A model generated the notes under the pieces. It was not told where the DNA came from and did not search any database. It saw nothing but the letters and a program-made list of their open reading frames with translations. Both the position numbers and the translations under genes were made by a program. A stretch of DNA of 25,776 nt from CALJEL01 sp041082235 (GTDB lineage: Bacteria > Nitrospirota > Thermodesulfovibrionia > Thermodesulfovibrionales > CALJEL01): positions 1 through 25,776 of the forward strand of contig JBDOIG010000242.1 in the NCBI GenBank assembly GCA_041082235.1. Reading direction: 5' to 3'. Below, piece by piece: positions 25,224 through 25,776 of the stretch (position 1 is the first letter of the stretch; each line of letters opens with the position of its first letter).

Positions 25224-25247
25224 TGATGCGTGACCCATCACGCATTA
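25224..25247. repeat. Strong hairpin upstream of lysC
   Basis: ATGCGTGA (25226-25233), loop CCCA, TCACGCAT (25238-25245) is a perfect 8-bp stem, extended by a G-U and a T-A pair. It lies about 150 bp upstream of the lysC start, in a 240-bp gap otherwise AT-rich and gene-free. It could be part of a lysC leader or operator or the 3' structure of the DUF3553-like transcript; neither is shown. Confidence 0.45.
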
Positions 25248-25311
25248 GGCATTCATATAATACACCCGGGAATAGATAAGAGAGTCCTCTTTTTTGTAAC
25301 ATTGGTTCAGG

Positions 25312-25521
25312 CTATATTAAGATAATACCATAATAGTAGCAGCAGAGTTCATTATCAAGGTCATTGATAAAGGTCCTCTCTATCCCGTCTTCAAAGGCGA
25401 TTCTCACAAAGCAGAAACCACCTTCCAGAATAGAATGTCTTTCCTCAATGACCTCACCGACACCCCATTCATTATTTTTTCTGTGCAATACCCTGTCACC
25501 AACCCTGAGATACAGTCTCAA
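25312..25521 (-). CDS. Small DUF3553-like protein
   Basis: About 69 residues from a TTG start: RLYLRVGDRVLHRKNNEWGV then a GEVIEE strand, GGFCFVRIAFEDG and ERTFINDLDNELCCYY. The pattern VGDRV.H....EWG.GEV resembles the small beta-barrel DUF3553 family, whose function is not known to me. An in-frame ATG at 25581 would add 20 residues, but that extension reads through AAAGGAGGA, which sits 4 nt before the TTG at 25521; the TTG is therefore preferred. There is an unusual CCYYYG near the C-terminus. It is monocistronic in this view. Confidence 0.65.
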   Translation of the reverse strand: MRLYLRVGDRVLHRKNNEWGVGEVIEERHSILEGGFCFVRIAFEDGIERTFINDLDNELCCYYYGIILI

Positions 25522-25609
25522 ATATCCTCCTTTTTTAAGGATACCATACCAAAAAGTCTGTTTACCATATCTTTGAAACACATACTGTTTTTAGGGTGAG
25601 AGCCAAATT

Positions 25610-25663
25610 TGCTATTAGAAACATTTCCTGATTAGCGGGGTATGCCTCAAGGCCTTTATAAAG
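25610..25663 (-). repeat. One end of a family-2 element (copy C, inverted)
   Basis: TGCTATTAGAAA (25610-25621) and the 27 nt at 25637-25663 match the reverse complement of the right end of copy B; the latter agrees at 25 of 27 positions with 23779-23805. The shared core with ACATAATAAATAAA is not seen beyond it, so this is a truncated or hybrid copy. Confidence 0.65.
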
Positions 25664-25704
25664 CTCAAAGGGGCAGAGCTCAAAGGGGTTTTTCGCCCCT
25701 TTGA
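25662..25704. repeat. Tandem 12-mer and hairpin after copy C
   Basis: AGCTCAAAGGGG occurs at 25662-25673 and 25677-25688. The second copy forms a 9-bp stem, TCAAAGGGG (25680-25688) with CCCCTTTGA (25696-25704), around the loop TTTTTCG. Confidence 0.7.
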
Positions 25705-25757
25705 AACCCCAGAAATAAATTTTTAAAGTTTAAATTTAAATTAATATAAGGGGAGCT

Positions 25758-25776
25758 TGAGGGGCGTTGCCCCTCA
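25758..25776. repeat. Perfect hairpin at the right edge of the window
   Basis: TGAGGGGC (25758-25765), loop GTT, GCCCCTCA (25769-25776). The stem may continue past the edge. It follows an AT-rich run and another GGGG block, and probably belongs to the same repeat-rich patch as 25610-25704. Confidence 0.65.

Noticed and set aside
1..25776. CRISPR array, tRNA, rRNA, transposase or prophage genes
   Set aside because: I looked for regularly spaced repeats, cloverleaf-like words and mobile-element proteins and saw none; the repeats present are isolated palindromes and ~200-bp elements.

Overview
The window reads like a stretch of core bacterial chromosome from an AT-leaning genome in which AGG/AGA (Arg) and ATA (Ile) codons are common. 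Gene content (yceD-rpmF-plsX-fabH, rpsO-pnp, an NfeD/slipin pair, citramalate synthase, a DUF3553-like protein) and protein style suggest a deep-branching, probably anaerobic Gram-negative such as a Nitrospirota (Thermodesulfovibrionia-like) member. That placement is inference only; no rRNA or marker search was possible.

Layout. 1-2280: the last codons of a type I restriction HsdR subunit, convergent with a Kef-type cation/proton antiporter. 2490-5279: a near-consensus promoter drives yceD-rpmF-plsX-fabH (ribosomal protein L32 plus phospholipid and fatty-acid initiation). 5266-8490, minus strand: a VTT/TVP38 membrane protein, then the nfeD-slipin pair. 8521-10982: rpsO-pnp. 11180-13960: an M16 metalloprotease with coaE and ribF (CoA and FMN/FAD synthesis), translationally coupled by overlaps. 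14309-16156, minus strand: a PriA-family protein whose ATPase/helicase motifs are degenerate but whose zinc-binding cysteines are kept. 16186-18804: a TPR lipoprotein and ispE. 18787-21923, minus strand: dcd-pyrF-pabC-pabB, tightly overlapping. 22009-25071, minus strand: lysC then cimA, separated by an inserted repeat. 25312-25521: a small DUF3553-like protein. No tRNA, rRNA, CRISPR array, transposase or prophage gene was recognised.

The main non-genic signal is a pair of small dispersed repeat families. Family 1 is a ~33-bp palindrome (CCCC-A/G-AAAATC, short loop, GATTTT-GGGG, then A/G-CCCC). It is seen downstream of slipin, overlapping the nfeD stop codon, after ribF, and in frame inside the priA-like gene; a related fragment lies after pnp. 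Family 2 is a ~200-bp MITE-like element with imperfect terminal inverted repeats. It is present after ribF (with a family-1 palindrome nested inside), between lysC and cimA (flanked by an exact 15-bp direct repeat), and as one end only near the right edge of the window.

The best leads for something undescribed are the motif-less PriA homologue carrying an in-frame palindromic repeat, and the nested repeat system itself. Apart from these, the metabolic and translation genes look ordinary.
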